Assembly: GCF_902833225.1 (NCBI RefSeq)
Contig: NZ_CADFEI010000003.1
Span: 456,750 to 520,749 of the forward strand
Direction: 5' to 3'
Source: Burkholderia sp. BCC1644
Lineage (GTDB): Bacteria > Pseudomonadota > Gammaproteobacteria > Burkholderiales > Burkholderiaceae
Length of the DNA stretch: 64,000 nt
The position numbers and the translations under genes are program-made. Within the stretch, counting starts at the first letter, position 1; each line of letters begins with the position of its first letter. Below, in pieces: positions 44,953 through 54,286 of this stretch. Under the pieces are notes generated by a model that saw only the letters and a program-made list of their open reading frames with translations, had not been told where the DNA came from and ran no database searches.

Positions 44953-46295
44953 ACCGAAGAATCCACTTCCCGATCATCAGAGCGACTGCGATTGGCCGGC
45001 GGAGCCGATTCGCAACCGGGGCAGCCGACATCTTCGGATTCACCGGCCGCAGTTCGAAATCATCGTGGATTGCATGTCAGTGGTTTTTTGTACTCGCGCT
45101 TCCCCGTCCGTGGATAAGTTTTTACCGGTCGCCTGTCGACGCGCATCGACAAATTTAGCCTGTGGACTGTGCGCAGAGGAAATCGCCTCGGACTGCTTCG
45201 CCACGCCGCAGCCTTCCGATTTTCTACCTATGCATCAGTGGAGGCGTCGCGCTGTGCCCCTGGCAAGCTGCGAGAGGCCCGCACAACCGATCTGGAGCGA
45301 TCGTCGTGCCCGGAACGCCATCCGCACAGGTCGTCGGCTCCTGGGCCGATCCGGAGATCGTTTCGAGCCGACGTGAAGATTCGGTCGACGATGAAGCTCA
45401 CCGTAGTCGAATTGCGAGTGGCTCCCGAACATGCTCACCCATCCGGGATGGCCTTGTCCCGTAAAAGCTCACCGGTCGGCATTACTACAGGTATAAGCAA
45501 GCTGTGAAGATCGCCGTATCGTCCAGCTGGCGGACCACCGAAGCGGACAAATGAAAAGCCTGTGGCAAACGCGCGCTGTGCGAGGTAATCGCGTGCACAG
45601 CCGCGCGAACCGACAAGCTTTCTCGCGACTTCGACACCGAAACAACGTCTGCCAGATGAGCAGCACGCGTTCGCGCGGTTCCTCGACGCATGCGTGAAGC
45701 GATGCCCGTCGACATCTTCACCTCACACACTACGTTCGGCTTTTCGTCATACGTACCTGTCGATGACGAGCGTCACCCGTACCGATAACCAAAGCCACAG
45801 GTAACCACCGTCATTACTGCGCGGCGACTCGACGCGATCGTATTGGTCGCCGGATGAACCGAATCGTGGTCGTTTATGGGAGGAACCGTCGTTCAAGCCG
45901 CGTCGAATGACAACGTGACGCACAGGTCGACTGCTGCTGCGGTGATCGTGGATGCGCGACGAGGCTCACGTCACGCATAAGCGTGTCGACATCACCACCA
46001 GTGAAACAACTGTCGATGTCGCACATCGGTCGTGGATCGTACTGCGCGTGCGTAACCCATTGCCGTTACCGAAGCGCGCGATACGGCCGCCCTGTCTCTG
46101 TCATGCGACGGCCGTGCAGAGCCGCCGTCTTCTCCCATACGTGTATCCCGATTCCGTCCGCACGTTCACGCCACATTTTTCGCGACGCGGTTATGATGCA
46201 CAGGTCCTGATCGCGACATGACGACCGATCAGGACAGGGGCGGTATCTCGATGGTTTTTCAATCCGTGATAGTCATCAAAAAAGAGAGTTCAGCG
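44953..46295. other. Non-coding region right of the origin
   Basis: About 1.3 kb without a convincing gene. Open frames up to about 220 codons exist on both strands, but they are compositionally mixed, interrupted by repeats at their ends and show no family feature. Degenerate iteron-like pieces are seen at about 45870 (minus strand, CCCATAAACGACCACG) and 46135 (CCCATACGTGTATCCC). Confidence 0.5.
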
Positions 46296-46610
46296 ATGCA
46301 AATCCAGATCAGAAAATTCGCGCTGGCTGCTACGGCAGCCGCTTTCCTGTTTGGCTCGGCAGTTCCCGCGTTTGCACAGACCGACGCCGCCAGCGCACCT
46401 GCTGCACAGGATGCCAAGGCAGCGAAGAGCGAGGCACGCAAGGCGGCCAGGGCCAAACGCAAGGCCGAGCACAAGGCTGCACGTGCGAAGAACACCGCCG
46501 AACTGAAGAAACTCGAAGATGCCGGTTACAAGCCGGCGGCCAATGATCCGAACTATCCGCAGAACCTGCAAAACGCAGAGAAGAAGGCCGGCGCCGCAGC
46601 AAGCCAGTAA
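46296..46610 (+). CDS. Small secreted DUF4148-like protein
   Basis: A 104-residue protein with a Sec signal peptide (MQIQIRKFALAATAAAFLFGSAVPAFAQ, cleavage near residue 28). The mature part is highly charged and Ala/Lys-rich (KAAKSEARKAARAKRKAEHKAARAK) and ends in KLEDAGYKPAANDPNYPQNLQNAEKKAG, the DUF4148-type tail common in Burkholderia. It is probably periplasmic and of unknown function. The ATG at 46296 is used with GAGAG upstream; an earlier in-frame ATG at 46218 would hide the signal peptide. Confidence 0.85.
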   Translation: MQIQIRKFALAATAAAFLFGSAVPAFAQTDAASAPAAQDAKAAKSEARKAARAKRKAEHKAARAKNTAELKKLEDAGYKPAANDPNYPQNLQNAEKKAGAAASQ

Positions 46611-46762
46611 GCGTCGTCCGGCGGCAAGCCGCGGCTCGCACCGCGGCTTGCCGCATGCATCACGGTCACGCGATGCACACCGAAAATCACGTTCCGTTGA
46701 TTTTCGTCATTTGATTTGGAATCCTTCTTTTCTCGTCGCGCACGACCGGCACCTCGACGTGG

Positions 46763-47668
46763 TCAGTGTCGCGTGTCCTGCGCAGTCGCGTTCCCCGTCA
46801 TTTTCAGCCAGTCCTTGAATGCACGCACGGCATCGTCGTTCGCACGCGCGGATGCCACGTAGGTGAAGTAGCGCCACGGGGGCAGTGCCGGTTCGCTGAA
46901 CGGCTGCACGAGCCGGCCTTCGGCGATGTCGTCCGCGACGAGCGCGATCGGCCCCATCGCGACACCGAGCCCGTCGAGCGCGCCTTGCAACGTCAGGTAG
47001 AAATGCTCGAGCGTGAGCGAGTGTCGCGGCACGAGATTCGGAAACCCGGCCGCCGCAAGCCACTCGGGCCACATGCCGGGATAGGTTGCCGCGTGCAGCA
47101 GCGTAAAGCCCGCGAGATCGGCCGGCGTGTCCAGCGGCCGGCCCTCCAGCAGCTTCGGCGCACACACGGGCAGCCGCACTTCGGACAGGAATTCCTCGGC
47201 GACGTACCCGTCGATGACCTGCGGGCCACCGCGCACGATCAGGTCGACCTTGTCGCGCAATTTCTCGATCGGCTCGTTCGACGTCGATAACCGTACCTCG
47301 ATGGCCGGATGGGCGACTTGGAACGATGACAGCTTCGGCACGAGCCACCGCAGCGAAAACGTCGCGGGCGCGCTGACGCGCAGCACGCGCTGCTGCGCGT
47401 GACCGAAGTGCTGCGCGGTGGCGAGCGCGATCCGGTCGAACGACGCGCCGACCTCGGCGAGATACGCGCGGCCGGCGTCGGTCAGCTCGACGCGCCGGTT
47501 GTGGCGTTCGAACAGTGGCCGCCCGAGCCATGCTTCGAGTTGTTGCACGTGCCGGCTGATCGCGCCGTGCGTCACGCACAGCTCGTCGGCGGCCAGCGTG
47601 AAGCTGCCGAGCCGCGCGGCAGCTTCGAAAGCGCGCAGTGAATTCAACGGAGGGAGTCGTCGGGCCAT
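46763..47668 (-). CDS. LysR-family regulator (GcvA-like)
   Basis: A 301-residue LysR regulator of the GcvA type: it starts PPLNSLRAFEAAARLGSFTLAADELCVTHGAISRHVQQLEAWLGRPLF and has the substrate domain from about residue 93 (RVLRVSAPATFSLRWLVPKL). It is divergent from the accessory purA gene with a T-N11-A dyad between them, so it may control purA. No other target is near. Confidence 0.9.
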   Translation of the reverse strand: MARRLPPLNSLRAFEAAARLGSFTLAADELCVTHGAISRHVQQLEAWLGRPLFERHNRRVELTDAGRAYLAEVGASFDRIALATAQHFGHAQQRVLRVSAPATFSLRWLVPKLSSFQVAHPAIEVRLSTSNEPIEKLRDKVDLIVRGGPQVIDGYVAEEFLSEVRLPVCAPKLLEGRPLDTPADLAGFTLLHAATYPGMWPEWLAAAGFPNLVPRHSLTLEHFYLTLQGALDGLGVAMGPIALVADDIAEGRLVQPFSEPALPPWRYFTYVASARANDDAVRAFKDWLKMTGNATAQDTRH

Positions 47669-47681
47669 CGCATCGTTTCGA

Positions 47682-47696
47682 GTGAGATTTACTCAC
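47682..47696. promoter_or_regulatory. LysR box between the LysR gene and purA
   Basis: Perfect inverted repeat GTGAG-ATTTA-CTCAC, containing the LysR T-N11-A pattern (T at 47683, A at 47695), 13 bp from the LysR start and 112 bp from the purA start. Confidence 0.6.
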
Positions 47697-47808
47697 GCGA
47701 AGGTTCAGGTTTAATCGTTTGATCGGGTGATCCAGCTCCGCCAATATGGCACACAAACGGCCGGCTCGGCCGAACGAGTGTCTGAAATTCTCACATGGAG
47801 TGCGGAGC

Positions 47809-49107
47809 ATGCCGAACGTGGTGGTAGTGGGCGCCCAATGGGGCGACGAGGGCAAGGGGCGCGTCGTGGACTGGCTGGCGGCCCAGGCCGATCTCGTCGC
47901 GCGCTACAACGGTGGCCACAACGCGGGCCATACGCTGGTCGTCGGCGGCAAGACGTACAAGCTCGCGCTGCTGCCGAGCGGCGTCGTGCGCGGCAAGCGC
48001 GGCGTGATCGGCAACGGCGTGGCGCTCGATCCGGAAGCGCTGCTCGCGGAAATCGGGCGAATGGCCGAGCTCGGGCTGTCGGTGACGCCGGACAATCTGT
48101 CGATCGCCGAGAACGCGACGCTGGTGCTGCCGATTCACCGCGCAATCGACCAGGCGCAGGAGCGCCTGCGCCGCGAGCCGATCGGTACCACGCTGCGCGG
48201 GATCGGGCCGGCCTACGAGGACAAGGTCGGGCGCCGCGGACTGCGCGTCGGCGATCTCGCGGAGCCCGGCCGGCTCGCCGCCAAGCTCGACGTGCTCGTC
48301 GACCATCACAACGCGTGGTTCCGCGGCCTGGGGCTCGACGAATATGATCGCGACGCGATGCTGGCGGCGCTGGTCGACCTCGCGCCGAAGATCCTACCGT
48401 TCGTGCGCCCCGTCTGGGCCGACCTCAACGACGCAACCGATCGCGGCGAGCGCATCCTGTTCGAGGGTTCGCAGGCCGTGATGCTGGATATCGACTGGGG
48501 CACGTATCCGTTCGTGACGTCGTCGGGCACCGTGGCCTCGGCCGCGGCGGCCGGCACCGGGCTGGGCGCATCGAAGCTCGGCCATGTGCTGGGTGTGACC
48601 AAGGCGTATGCAACGCGTGTCGGCGGCGGCCCGTTCCTCACGGAGCTGAACGATGTCACCGGCGAAACGCTGCGCGCGCGCGGGAAGGAATTCGGTGTCA
48701 ACACGGGCCGGCCGCGACGCTGCGGCTGGCTCGATGCCGCACAACTGCGTCAGGCCGTCAGGATCTCCGGCATCGATTCGCTCGCGCTCACGAAGCTCGA
48801 CGTGCTCGACGGCTTCGAGTCCATCGAGCTGTGCGTCGGTTACGAACTCGACGGCGCGCGCGTCGACCATCTGCCTGCGAGCCTTGATGCACAGTCGCGC
48901 GCGAAACCTGTATACGAGCGATTCGACGGCTGGCGCGGCACCGTGAAGGGCGTGCGCGAGCGTGCGGCGCTGCCGCGCGCCGCGCAGGATTTCATCGTGC
49001 GCATCGAAGCGGTCGCGGGCGCGCCGGTGTCGATGATCACGACCGGTGCGGAGCGTGACGACACGATCGTGTTGCGCAATCCGTTCGATGTGGCTGCCGC
49101 TGCGTAA
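47809..49107 (+). CDS. purA: Adenylosuccinate synthetase (PurA), accessory copy
   Basis: Adenylosuccinate synthetase of 432 residues, joining IMP and aspartate with GTP in AMP synthesis. The GTP-binding [10 protein letters not shown] is at residues 8-17, NGGHNAGHT at about 35-43, the IMP-site [20 protein letters not shown] near 130-150, and the C-terminal [11 protein letters not shown] is present. All key motifs look intact, so the enzyme should be active. It is slightly shorter than usual bacterial PurA. The core purA of Burkholderia is expected on chromosome 1, so this is probably a paralogue, possibly controlled by the divergent LysR protein. Confidence 0.93.
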   Translation: MPNVVVVGAQWGDEGKGRVVDWLAAQADLVARYNGGHNAGHTLVVGGKTYKLALLPSGVVRGKRGVIGNGVALDPEALLAEIGRMAELGLSVTPDNLSIAENATLVLPIHRAIDQAQERLRREPIGTTLRGIGPAYEDKVGRRGLRVGDLAEPGRLAAKLDVLVDHHNAWFRGLGLDEYDRDAMLAALVDLAPKILPFVRPVWADLNDATDRGERILFEGSQAVMLDIDWGTYPFVTSSGTVASAAAAGTGLGASKLGHVLGVTKAYATRVGGGPFLTELNDVTGETLRARGKEFGVNTGRPRRCGWLDAAQLRQAVRISGIDSLALTKLDVLDGFESIELCVGYELDGARVDHLPASLDAQSRAKPVYERFDGWRGTVKGVRERAALPRAAQDFIVRIEAVAGAPVSMITTGAERDDTIVLRNPFDVAAAA

Positions 49108-49420
49108 CGTGCGAGACAGGAAGGACGTAAATTGAGCCGCGGCATCGCGGCCGGCGAGTAGTTTTTGCCGGCTCGATGCCGTTTGCCCGTTGGAACATTC
49201 AGTCGCATTCGGGCGCGTGCACGCGCGGCCCGGATACCATGAGGCGAGCGGTTTCGCCGCATGATTCGGCATCCGGATCACGCCGCGTACGGCGAACTGG
49301 ACACGCCTGCAGCGCTGCTGTACTGTTCCGCACAATTCGCGCCAGACCGGCCGGTGCCGGAGCCGCCGGCACCCAGGCCGCACGGTGGCGCGACGTGATC
49401 TCAATCCCGGGGACAGGTCG
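49108..49420. other. Intergenic region between purA and a LysR gene
   Basis: About 310 bp. Besides the terminator-like hairpin at its left end I see no gene or repeat; it should hold the promoter for the LysR gene. Confidence 0.45.
49140..49184 (+). terminator. Hairpin after purA
   Basis: CGGCATCG plus GCCGGC pair with GCCGGC plus CGATGCCG across an 11-base loop that holds TTTTT. A long two-part stem, 33 bp after the purA stop. Confidence 0.55.
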
Positions 49421-50371
49421 ATGGACACGTTACAGATGATGCGCATTTTCGTCCGGGTCGCGGAGGAGGGCAGCTTCACGAGCGCGGCCCATCGCCTGGA
49501 CATCACGACGGCCTATGCATCGCGCTCGGTCGCGCAACTCGAAACGCATCTGCGCACGCGTCTGCTCAACCGCAGCACGCGCCGCATTGCGCTGACCGAC
49601 GCCGGGCAGCGCTATCTCGATCGCTGCCAGCGCATCCTCGGTTATATCGACGAAGCGGAAGCCGAGGCGGCCGACGCGCAGGCGAAACCGTCGGGACGGC
49701 TGCACGTTCACGCGACGACGAGTTTCGGCCAGTCCTACGTGGTGCCCGCGGTCGTGCGCTACCGTGAGCGCTATCCGTCGGTCGCGGTCGAACTGACGCT
49801 GTCGCAGCACGTGCCCGACATCATCGACGAAGGCTACGACGTATCGCTGCAGTTGAGCACGACCGAGCTGCCCGATTCCGGGCTCGTGTCGCAGCGGCTC
49901 GGCGACGTGGGCAGCGTGCTGTGCGCGTCACCCGCGTACCTGAAGGCGCGCGGCACGCCGCGTACGGTGAGCGATCTCGAAGGGCATGCGTGCCTGCAGA
50001 TCGTCACGCCGCTCTTTCCGCGTGACCGCTGGCATCTCGACGGCCCCAACGGACGCGAAACGTTCGAACTGCCGTTGCCGGATTTCCAGGTGAACATCGC
50101 CGATGCGCTCGGCGCCGCGCTGCGTGCCGGCCTCGGGATCGGCTCGCTGCCGATGTCGGCCGCGCTGCCCGGGCTCGCGAGCGGTGCGCTGGTACGCGTG
50201 CTGCCCGAATACCGGTTGCAGAAGCTGACGGTCTACACGCTGTACGCGTCGCGTCAGTATCTCGACGCCAAGATCCGGACGTTCGTCGATTTCCTGCGCG
50301 AATGCGTGCCCGAGTTGCTGGCTGCCGACGAGGCTGCGCTGGCCGCGTCCTGCGCGTCACGCAATGCCTGA
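49421..50371 (+). CDS. LysR-family transcriptional regulator
   Basis: A 316-residue LysR regulator of the CrgA/DmlR-like branch: DTLQMMRIFVRVAEEGSFTSAAHRLDITTAYASRSVAQLETHL at the N-terminus, LLNRSTRRIALTDAGQRYLDRC, and a substrate domain from about residue 92 (GRLHVHATTSFGQSYVVPAVVRY). The ATG at 49421 is preferred over the in-frame one at 49385. It lies upstream of an orphan sulfonate-type binding protein in the same direction with a 266-bp gap; whether it controls that gene is not known. Confidence 0.9.
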   Translation: MDTLQMMRIFVRVAEEGSFTSAAHRLDITTAYASRSVAQLETHLRTRLLNRSTRRIALTDAGQRYLDRCQRILGYIDEAEAEAADAQAKPSGRLHVHATTSFGQSYVVPAVVRYRERYPSVAVELTLSQHVPDIIDEGYDVSLQLSTTELPDSGLVSQRLGDVGSVLCASPAYLKARGTPRTVSDLEGHACLQIVTPLFPRDRWHLDGPNGRETFELPLPDFQVNIADALGAALRAGLGIGSLPMSAALPGLASGALVRVLPEYRLQKLTVYTLYASRQYLDAKIRTFVDFLRECVPELLAADEAALAASCASRNA

Positions 50372-50637
50372 TTCAGCCATCGCCGGTGCGTGAGTGACAT
50401 GCATTGCCTGATCGGTGAAAATAGTACGCAGTCCTGTATTTAAGGGAATGCCGAATGTGAGCGCTCGCCGGTTCCGGGAACTGTTTCCCGTGCAACCGGC
50501 GCGCCCTTATGAGAACGCTTGCTTTCGATATCGAACATCGTTGGTTCGATGCACGGCGCCAACCTCCTAGAATCGGTTCGACCTGCTTCATCGCAGGCGC
50601 GCGCCCTCCGCGCCCCCTTCATCGAACCCGAAACGAC

Positions 50638-51606
50638 ATGGCAGATCGACACTCAAGAACCCGCCGCCGGCTCCTTCAAGCAGGCCTGGCGATTGCGGCC
50701 GGCGCCACGCACCCGGGCTTCGCGCTGGCGAGTGCGGCCGGCGCGCGGACGTTGCGCATCGGTTATCAGAAAGGGCCGCTTAGCCTGTTGAAGGCGCGCG
50801 GCACGCTGCAAGGCAAGCTCGCGCCGCTCGGCGTGACCGTCACGTGGACCGAGTTCCCGTCGGGGCCGCCGCAACTCGAGGCGCTGAACGCGGGATCGAT
50901 CGACTTCGGCGATGTCGGCGAAGCGCCGCCGATCTTCGCGCTCGCGGCTGGTGCGCCGCTCGTCTATTACGCACAAACGCCGTCGGGTCCGGCAGCCGAG
51001 GCGCTGATCGTCCCGAAGGATTCGCCGGTCAAGACCTTTGCGGACCTGCGCGGCAAGCGCATCGCTCTGGTGAAGGGATCGAATACGCACTTCCTGCTGG
51101 TCCGGCTGCTGCAGGCCGCGAAGCTCGACTATGCGGACGTCACGCCTGTCTGGCTGTCGCCGTCCGATGCGCGCGCCGCATTCGAGAACCGCTCGGTGGA
51201 CGCGTGGATCATCTGGGATCCGTTTCTCGCGGTGGTTCAGCAGGCGTTCGGCGCGCGTATCGTCGCGGACGGCACGGGGCTCGTCGAGAATCGCGGCTAC
51301 TACTTCGCGTCGCGCACGTATGCGCAGCACAATGCCGACGTGCTCGACGTCGCCGTGTCGGAATTGACGACCGTTCAGCGCTGGCTCGATGCGAACCGCG
51401 CGCAGGGGGCGGCCGAATTCTCGAAACTCTGGGGGATTCCGGAGCCGGCCGTCGCGCTCGCGTTTCGCCGCGCACGCTTCGGTGTCGAGCCCGTCACGCG
51501 CGACACGCTTGCGTATCAGCAGCGCATCGCGGACGTGTTTTACCAAGCCGGCATCCTGCCGAAACGCGTCGACGTCAGCCAGGCTGCGCCGCCCACGCTC
51601 GCGTGA
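50638..51606 (+). CDS. Aliphatic sulfonate ABC transporter, substrate-binding protein (orphan)
   Basis: A 322-residue periplasmic binding protein of the SsuA/TauA group. The signal peptide carries a twin-arginine-like motif (TRRRLLQAGLAIAAG). The mature part opens with LRIGYQKGPLSLLKARGTL, then FPSGPPQLEALNAGSIDFGDVGEAPPIFALAAG (about residues 72-104), and YYAQTPSGPAAEALIVPKDSPVKTFADLRGKRIALVKGSN, the SsuA signature. Neither the permease (SsuC) nor the ATPase (SsuB) gene is adjacent, so it must share partners encoded elsewhere. It is convergent with the M20 gene. Confidence 0.9.
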   Translation: MADRHSRTRRRLLQAGLAIAAGATHPGFALASAAGARTLRIGYQKGPLSLLKARGTLQGKLAPLGVTVTWTEFPSGPPQLEALNAGSIDFGDVGEAPPIFALAAGAPLVYYAQTPSGPAAEALIVPKDSPVKTFADLRGKRIALVKGSNTHFLLVRLLQAAKLDYADVTPVWLSPSDARAAFENRSVDAWIIWDPFLAVVQQAFGARIVADGTGLVENRGYYFASRTYAQHNADVLDVAVSELTTVQRWLDANRAQGAAEFSKLWGIPEPAVALAFRRARFGVEPVTRDTLAYQQRIADVFYQAGILPKRVDVSQAAPPTLA

Positions 51607-51633
51607 CGACGCAACCGGCGCGGCACGACATGC

Positions 51634-53052
51634 TCAGCGGCGGAACGGCAGCGCGACGTCGTCCGGAATCGGGCACACGTACGGCCGGCCGCCGCGCCGC
51701 TCGAGCAGTTCCGCCTTCGCGTTGGCGAGCGTGTCGGGTGCGCCGAGCAGGTCGATCGCGGTCGCGGCCATCGTCTTCGCCGCGAGCATCATCCCCTTGT
51801 GCGCGAGTGCCGTCTTGCCTTGCGCGACCCATTGCCACGAGTGCGGCGGCGTGCCGAACGCATAGCAGCTCGTGTGGCATTGCGCGGTCGGCGTGACCCA
51901 GCTCACGTCGCCGACGTCGGTCGAGCCGCAGATCGGGCGGCCCTTGCCCGGCTCGTACGGGTCGATCCCGTCGAACAGCGCCTTCGGATCGCGCCATGCC
52001 TGGTTCAGCGAACGCGACGACGTTTCGATATCCTGCGCAGTCAGCGTCTGGCGCTGGTATGCATCGGCGAGCGCCGCGTCGTCGGCGTCGAAGCCGGCCG
52101 TGCCGATCGCCTGCAGATGGCCGTACATGACCTGGTTCAGCACCGCGTTTTCCAGCAGGTTCGAACACGCCTTGTCGAACACGATCTCGAGCTGGCAGTC
52201 GGTCATCAGCGCCGCGCCGCGCGCGACGTTCTTCACGCGCTCGAACAGTTCGGCCGCCTGGTCGTTACGGGCCGCGCGCACGAGGTACAGCACTTCCGCA
52301 TTCGCCTGCACGACGTTCGGCGACAGCCCGCCCGTGTTCGTCACCGCGTAGTGCACGCGTGCTTCGGGCAGCATGTGCTCGCGCAGGTAGTTGACACCCA
52401 CGTTCATCAGCTCGACTGCGTCCAGCGCGCTGCGGCCGAGATGCGGCGACGCGGCTGCGTGCGACGCCTTGCCGGTGAAGCGGAAGTACGCCTGGATGTT
52501 CGCGAGCGAGCCAGCCGGAAAGATGCCCGTGTACACGTGCGGATGCCACGACAGCGCGGCGTCGAGATCGTCGAATACGCCCGCGCGCGCCATGAAGGTC
52601 TTGCCGGAGCCGCCTTCCTCGGCCGGGCAGCCGTAGAAGCGCACGGTGCCGGGTTGGCCCGTACGCTCGAGATGCGCCTTCACCGCGGCCGCGGCGAGAT
52701 GCGCGGCCGTGCCGAGCAGGTGGTGGCCGCAGCCGTGGCCGTTGCCGTTCGAGATCTCGCCCGACGGCCGGCACGTGAGCGCACCGGCTTCCTGGCTGAG
52801 CCCGGACAGCGCATCGTATTCGCCGAGGATACCGATCACGGGGCCGCCGTGGCCGGCTTCGGCGACGAACGCGGTCGGGATGTCGGCCACGCCGCGCGTC
52901 ACGCGAAACCCGGCGTCTTCGAGCATCCGGACGTGCAGGTCGGTCGACGCGAATTCCTCGTAGCGCAGCTCGGCGAGATTCCAGATCCGGTCGGACAGTT
53001 CGGTGAATTGCGTACGCTGGCTGTCGATGAAATCGAGGGCGAGTGAAGTCAT
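51634..53052 (-). CDS. M20-family amidohydrolase (AbgB-like)
   Basis: A 472-residue M20D-type metallo-hydrolase resembling p-aminobenzoyl-glutamate hydrolase subunit B and related amidohydrolases. Metal-site regions are IGILGEYDALSGLSQEAG (about residues 71-88), GHGCGHHLLGTAAHLAAAA (about 104-122), CPAEEGGSGKTFMARAG (about 139-155) and the later SWHPHVY and VSWVTPTAQCHTSCYAFGTPPHSW. There is no signal peptide, so it acts in the cytoplasm on an imported N-acyl or amide substrate. It is last in an MFS-porin-hydrolase set. Confidence 0.9.
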   Translation of the reverse strand: MTSLALDFIDSQRTQFTELSDRIWNLAELRYEEFASTDLHVRMLEDAGFRVTRGVADIPTAFVAEAGHGGPVIGILGEYDALSGLSQEAGALTCRPSGEISNGNGHGCGHHLLGTAAHLAAAAVKAHLERTGQPGTVRFYGCPAEEGGSGKTFMARAGVFDDLDAALSWHPHVYTGIFPAGSLANIQAYFRFTGKASHAAASPHLGRSALDAVELMNVGVNYLREHMLPEARVHYAVTNTGGLSPNVVQANAEVLYLVRAARNDQAAELFERVKNVARGAALMTDCQLEIVFDKACSNLLENAVLNQVMYGHLQAIGTAGFDADDAALADAYQRQTLTAQDIETSSRSLNQAWRDPKALFDGIDPYEPGKGRPICGSTDVGDVSWVTPTAQCHTSCYAFGTPPHSWQWVAQGKTALAHKGMMLAAKTMAATAIDLLGAPDTLANAKAELLERRGGRPYVCPIPDDVALPFRR

Positions 53053-53081
53053 GAATTGCTCCTGTAAAGAGGCTGGCGCGG

Positions 53082-54137
53082 TCAGAATTTCTGCCGGAGG
53101 CCAAGGGCGAAGACGGTGCTGCTCATGCCGGGGGCGGACATCGGCGCGGAGCCGAACGACAGCGCCGACTGACCGGTGTTCCTGAAGCCGCCGATTCGCA
53201 CATACATGCCGGTAAGCTTCGAGAACTGGTAGTCGTAGCCGAGCAGCGCACCGAGTGCGTGGCTCGCCTGGCCGGCGATCGTGCGGTAGGCGAGATCGGC
53301 GCGCAGTGCGTGCGGGCCGCGCTGCCAGATCGCGCCCAGCGAATAGACCTGCGCGACGAGCGTGCCGGGCGCGGTGGGACGCATCAGCGTGTACGCGAAC
53401 GACGCGAGCGTCGGGCCGAACGCGTACGACGCGCTGGCCATCACCGAGTCGGTGCGCGGGCCGTCGGGAGCGCCGCCGGGTGTCGACTGCGTGGCGGCCC
53501 ACATCGCGTTGTACGCGCCGCTCAGCATCACCGGGCCGCGCGCGAAGTTGGCGACGGCGCCTGCGTTGCTCGCGATCGGGCTCGCGCCCGCCGCGTTGCG
53601 AAATGCGTAGAGCACGGTGACGTCGAGCCCGCCGTAGGTCGGCGTCTTGTAGCTGATTGCGTTCTCGATGCGCCCCGGCAGCGATGCGGCGCCGCGCCCG
53701 AGGTCGCTGCCGATCAGCGCGGTGCTCGCGAACGGCGACAACTGGCCGACGAGGTAGAACGGATCGGCCGCTTCCGGCACGATCGCCGGATACTGCTTGC
53801 CGAGCTTGATCGTCCCCCAGTCGTCCGAACCGATCGCGACGTTGGCTTCGCGGTTGTAGAACGACGCCGCGCTTTGCTGACGGCCGGACATCAGGTCGAA
53901 GCCGCTTTCGAGGCGGAAGCTCGCGCGCAGGCCGCCGCCGAGATCCTCGCTGCCGATGAAGCCGAAGCGCGACGTCGATGCGCCGCCGCTCATCAGGCCG
54001 ATGCTCGTCTGGCTGCCGACGCGCGCGTATTGCAGGAAGCTGTCGAGTGCGCCGTAGATCTGGACGTTCGCGCGGGCCGGCGCGGCCCACATGCAGGTTG
54101 CCGCGAAGCACGCGGCCATCAGGGTTGAATTGCGCAC
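53082..54137 (-). CDS. Burkholderia-type outer-membrane porin
   Basis: A general trimeric porin of 351 residues, the usual length for the OpcP/Omp38 type. The signal peptide is RNSTLMAACFAATCMWAAPARA, followed by NVQIYGALDSFLQYAR and RFGFIGSEDLGGGLRASFRLESGFDL, the classic Burkholderia porin opening; the chain ends in FALGLRQKF with C-terminal Phe. The start is probably the GTG at 54137; an ATG at 54119 gives a shorter signal. It sits between an MFS gene and an M20 hydrolase gene and may serve entry of that hydrolase's substrate. Confidence 0.92.
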   Translation of the reverse strand: MRNSTLMAACFAATCMWAAPARANVQIYGALDSFLQYARVGSQTSIGLMSGGASTSRFGFIGSEDLGGGLRASFRLESGFDLMSGRQQSAASFYNREANVAIGSDDWGTIKLGKQYPAIVPEAADPFYLVGQLSPFASTALIGSDLGRGAASLPGRIENAISYKTPTYGGLDVTVLYAFRNAAGASPIASNAGAVANFARGPVMLSGAYNAMWAATQSTPGGAPDGPRTDSVMASASYAFGPTLASFAYTLMRPTAPGTLVAQVYSLGAIWQRGPHALRADLAYRTIAGQASHALGALLGYDYQFSKLTGMYVRIGGFRNTGQSALSFGSAPMSAPGMSSTVFALGLRQKF

Positions 54138-54286
54138 GTTTGTCTCGTGGTGTCGCGATCGTCGGCGCGCGAATCGCAGGCGTGCAACGGCCCGCCCGCG
54201 CACGCGTCGACGTCGCGGATTCTGTTGTCGGGTAGAAAGGGGCGGAGCCGGTGCCCGGCGTCGCCGTGAATGAAGCGGTGCGCCGG

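Noticed and set aside
44705..45376. A 223-codon plus-strand frame right of the iterons
   Set aside because: It begins inside an iteron, has no ribosome site or family feature, and its composition looks non-coding.
45901..45924. TGACAACGTGACGC as a possible sixth parS site
   Set aside because: Only a partial match; the central CACGTG palindrome and one arm are missing.
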